Shown piece by piece: positions 62,274-64,000 of a stretch of 64,000 nt of DNA. Every line of letters starts with the position of its first letter. Position 1 is the stretch's first letter. The notes beneath the pieces were generated by a model. That model saw only the letters and a program-made list of their open reading frames with translations, made no database searches and was not told the DNA's origin. The translations under genes and the position numbers were made by a program. Source of the stretch: Hymenobacter sp. BRD128 (GTDB taxonomy: Bacteria; Bacteroidota; Bacteroidia; Cytophagales; Hymenobacteraceae); assembly GCF_013256625.1 (NCBI RefSeq), contig NZ_CP053908.1:682001-746000 (forward strand). The letters are read 5' to 3'.

Positions 62274-63734
62274 ATGCTTTTTCTCGAAACCGGGCTGGTC
62301 GTTGTTTACCTGCTGTGCCTGGTGTTTATGCTTGGCTTTAGCCTCACGCAGTGGCAGCTTACCCGGCTGGCGCGCCGGGCCCGCCCCGTGCCCGCGCCGC
62401 CCGCGCCCGCCACGTGGCCGCTGGTGACGGTGCAGCTCCCCGTGTACAACGAGCTGAATGTGGTTGCGCGCCTCATCGAGGCCGCCGCCGCCCTCGACTA
62501 CCCGCCCGGTCGCCTGCGCATTCAGGTGCTCGACGACTCGACCGATGAGAGCGTGGCCCTGGCCGCCGCCCGCGTGGCGCACCACCGGGCGCTCGGAACG
62601 GCTATTACCCACGTGCGCCGCCCCACCCGCCACGGCTACAAGGCCGGGGCCCTGGCCCACGGCCTGGCCGAAACCGACGGCGAGCTTATCGCCATTTTCG
62701 ATGCCGACTTTCTGCCCGCGCCGGATTTTCTGCGGCGCGTCATCCCGTATTTCGACAGCCCCGACATCGGGATGGTGCAAACCCGCTGGGGCCACCTCAA
62801 CGAAGACACTTCCCTGCTCACGCGCCTCCAGGCCTTCGGGCTGAACGCGCACTTTCTGGTGGAGCAGGTGGGCCGGCAGGCGGGGGGGCACTTTCTCAAT
62901 TTCAACGGCACGGGCGGCGTGTGGCGGCGCACCTGCATTGCCGACGCCGGGGGCTGGCACGCCGATACGCTTACCGAAGACCTTGACCTGAGCTACCGCG
63001 CCCAGCTGCGCGGCTGGCGCTTTCGCTACCTGCCCCAGGTGGTGGCGCCGGCCGAGCTGCCGGCCCGCCTCGATGCCCTGCAGTCGCAGCAGCACCGCTG
63101 GAACAAGGGTGCCGCCGAAACCGCCCGCAAGCACCTCGGCCACGTGTGGCGCGCCCCGGCCTTGTCCGTGGCTACCAAGCTGCATGCCACGTTTCACCTG
63201 CTCAATAGTACCGTGTTTGCCGTTATCCTGGTAATGGCGCTGCTGAGCGTGCCGCTGGTAGCGGTGCGGGCTCACCAGGCTGCGTTCGAGCCCGCTTTCG
63301 AGCTTGCCGCCGGGTTTGTGCTTTTGCTGCTGCCCTTGGTTTATTATTACTACACCGCCTGGCAGCGGGCGGGGCCGCCCGCCGGCCGCTGGTTCGGGCC
63401 CACGCTCGGGCTCTTTTTGGCCTTGTCGATGGGCCTGGCGCTGCGCAACGCCCGGGCGGTGCTGCTGGGCTTTCTGCGCCGGGCCTCGCCTTTCGTGCGC
63501 ACCCCCAAGCTGGGGGCCGGGCACGTGCCCGCGCGGCCCGCTCACCGCTACCACCCGCGCGAAGCTAGCCAGCTCCCCCTGGCCGAGGGCGTGCTGACGC
63601 TGTATTTTCTGGCGGGGTTAACGGCCGGGGTTTATTACGGCCGCTATGGCCTGGTGCCGTTTCATGTACTGCTGGTAGTGGGCTTCGGCACGCTCACCGG
63701 CTATGCCCTGCGGCAGTGGCTAGCCAGCGACTAA
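62274..63734 (+). CDS. Cellulose-synthase-like glycosyltransferase family 2
   Basis: A 486-residue processive-type GT2: one TM segment, then VTVQLPVYNELNVVARL, LDDSTDES, the metal motif IFDADFLPAPDF, the base motif TEDLDLSYR and the processivity motif QQHRWNKG (about residue 278). Four TM segments follow. No PilZ or BcsB partner is adjacent. It resembles bacterial beta-glucan or mannan synthases; the product is unknown. Confidence 0.9.
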   Translation: MLFLETGLVVVYLLCLVFMLGFSLTQWQLTRLARRARPVPAPPAPATWPLVTVQLPVYNELNVVARLIEAAAALDYPPGRLRIQVLDDSTDESVALAAARVAHHRALGTAITHVRRPTRHGYKAGALAHGLAETDGELIAIFDADFLPAPDFLRRVIPYFDSPDIGMVQTRWGHLNEDTSLLTRLQAFGLNAHFLVEQVGRQAGGHFLNFNGTGGVWRRTCIADAGGWHADTLTEDLDLSYRAQLRGWRFRYLPQVVAPAELPARLDALQSQQHRWNKGAAETARKHLGHVWRAPALSVATKLHATFHLLNSTVFAVILVMALLSVPLVAVRAHQAAFEPAFELAAGFVLLLLPLVYYYYTAWQRAGPPAGRWFGPTLGLFLALSMGLALRNARAVLLGFLRRASPFVRTPKLGAGHVPARPAHRYHPREASQLPLAEGVLTLYFLAGLTAGVYYGRYGLVPFHVLLVVGFGTLTGYALRQWLASD

Positions 63735-63879
63735 GGCGTGCCGGTCCTGCTGAACGCTACCCGGCTGCGCCCCCGTAGCTTAGGCGGCTGGCCGGGGCGT
63801 CTCCGCACTACGTAGCGAGCGAAGTGGCCGCCCGGCTAGCCTGGCTCGCCAAGTAGTTTTATTTTTTCAGCAATCACCT

Positions 63880-64000
63880 ATGAAACGGTTTTTCCTTGGG
63901 CTGGGGGTGCTGGCGCTGGTAGGGCTGGTAGTCTGCCTGCGCCGCAAACCCGCCGCACCCTCCACCACCAACGGCCTCTACTCGGCCATGCTGCGGGGGC
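63880..64000 (+). CDS. Membrane-anchored protein, cut by the window end
   Basis: The first 40 codons only: MKRFFLGLGVLALVGLVVCL, then basic RRKPAAP and NGLYSAML. A signal anchor is evident. The rest is outside the window and no family can be named. Confidence 0.6.
   Translation, partial: MKRFFLGLGVLALVGLVVCLRRKPAAPSTTNGLYSAMLRG

Noticed and set aside
62268..63554. 428-codon open frame on the minus strand opposite the cellulose-synthase-like gene
   Set aside because: Gly/His/Gln/Val-rich shadow translation typical of antisense high-GC DNA; the GT2 on the other strand has all catalytic motifs.

Overview
The window reads as chromosomal DNA of a high-GC (about 65% by eye) Bacteroidota, most like the genus Hymenobacter (family Hymenobacteraceae). 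The grounds are a SusC/SusD pair, LytTR and hybrid two-component regulators, promoter motifs of the Bacteroidota type TAnnTTTG, bacteroidal Mqo, and very frequent use of the palindrome GCTAGC. No rRNA, tRNA or CRISPR array was found.

Region 1 (1-29.4 kb) is mixed housekeeping and accessory content: GH43 lipoprotein, nicotinamidase, malate:quinone oxidoreductase, BLUF photoreceptor, 2'-5' RNA ligase-like protein, spore-photoproduct-lyase-like radical SAM protein, the first of two identical IS5-family elements, a ROF-like protein, an alpha/beta hydrolase, cold-shock protein, an acyltransferase-like membrane protein, PhzF, a LytTR regulator, a large hybrid histidine kinase, two secreted carboxypeptidase-regulatory-like proteins (one frameshifted), RuvC, a flippase-like membrane protein plus GT2, further glycoside hydrolases (GH43, GH5-like, type I pullulanase), a cytochrome c, and a histidine kinase / PqqB-like MBL protein / sigma-54 regulator set.

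Region 2 (29.4-37.4 kb) holds an AT-rich reverse transcriptase gene of the kind seen in phage defence, next to a decayed copy of an ABC ATPase 3' end. Beyond it lies a five-gene minus-strand operon: coiled-coil protein, PspA-like membrane protein, a membrane-anchored substrate-binding/OmpA fusion, permease and ATPase. This looks like an ABC importer physically tied to peptidoglycan and to a membrane-remodelling protein.

Region 3 (38.2-52.3 kb) is a phosphonate-type utilisation locus built around SusC/SusD: organophosphate-type MFS transporter, PhnZ-like HD oxygenase, SusC, SusD, two alkaline-phosphatase-superfamily hydrolases, a phosphonatase-like HAD hydrolase, an XRE/cupin regulator and a TIGR03364-type FAD oxidoreductase.

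Region 4 (52.8-64 kb) has two HxlR-SDR modules with visible operators (the first split by the second IS copy), then glycosyltransferases, an FAD oxidoreductase and a polyferredoxin-like membrane protein.

Five genes are broken by a single missing base in a homopolymer, with intact coding sense resuming in the next frame. Uncorrected sequencing error is the simplest explanation, so these genes should be treated as possibly intact. The two leading system-level candidates are the SBP-OmpA/PspA-like ABC operon and the SusCD-linked phosphonate locus; the reverse transcriptase is third.
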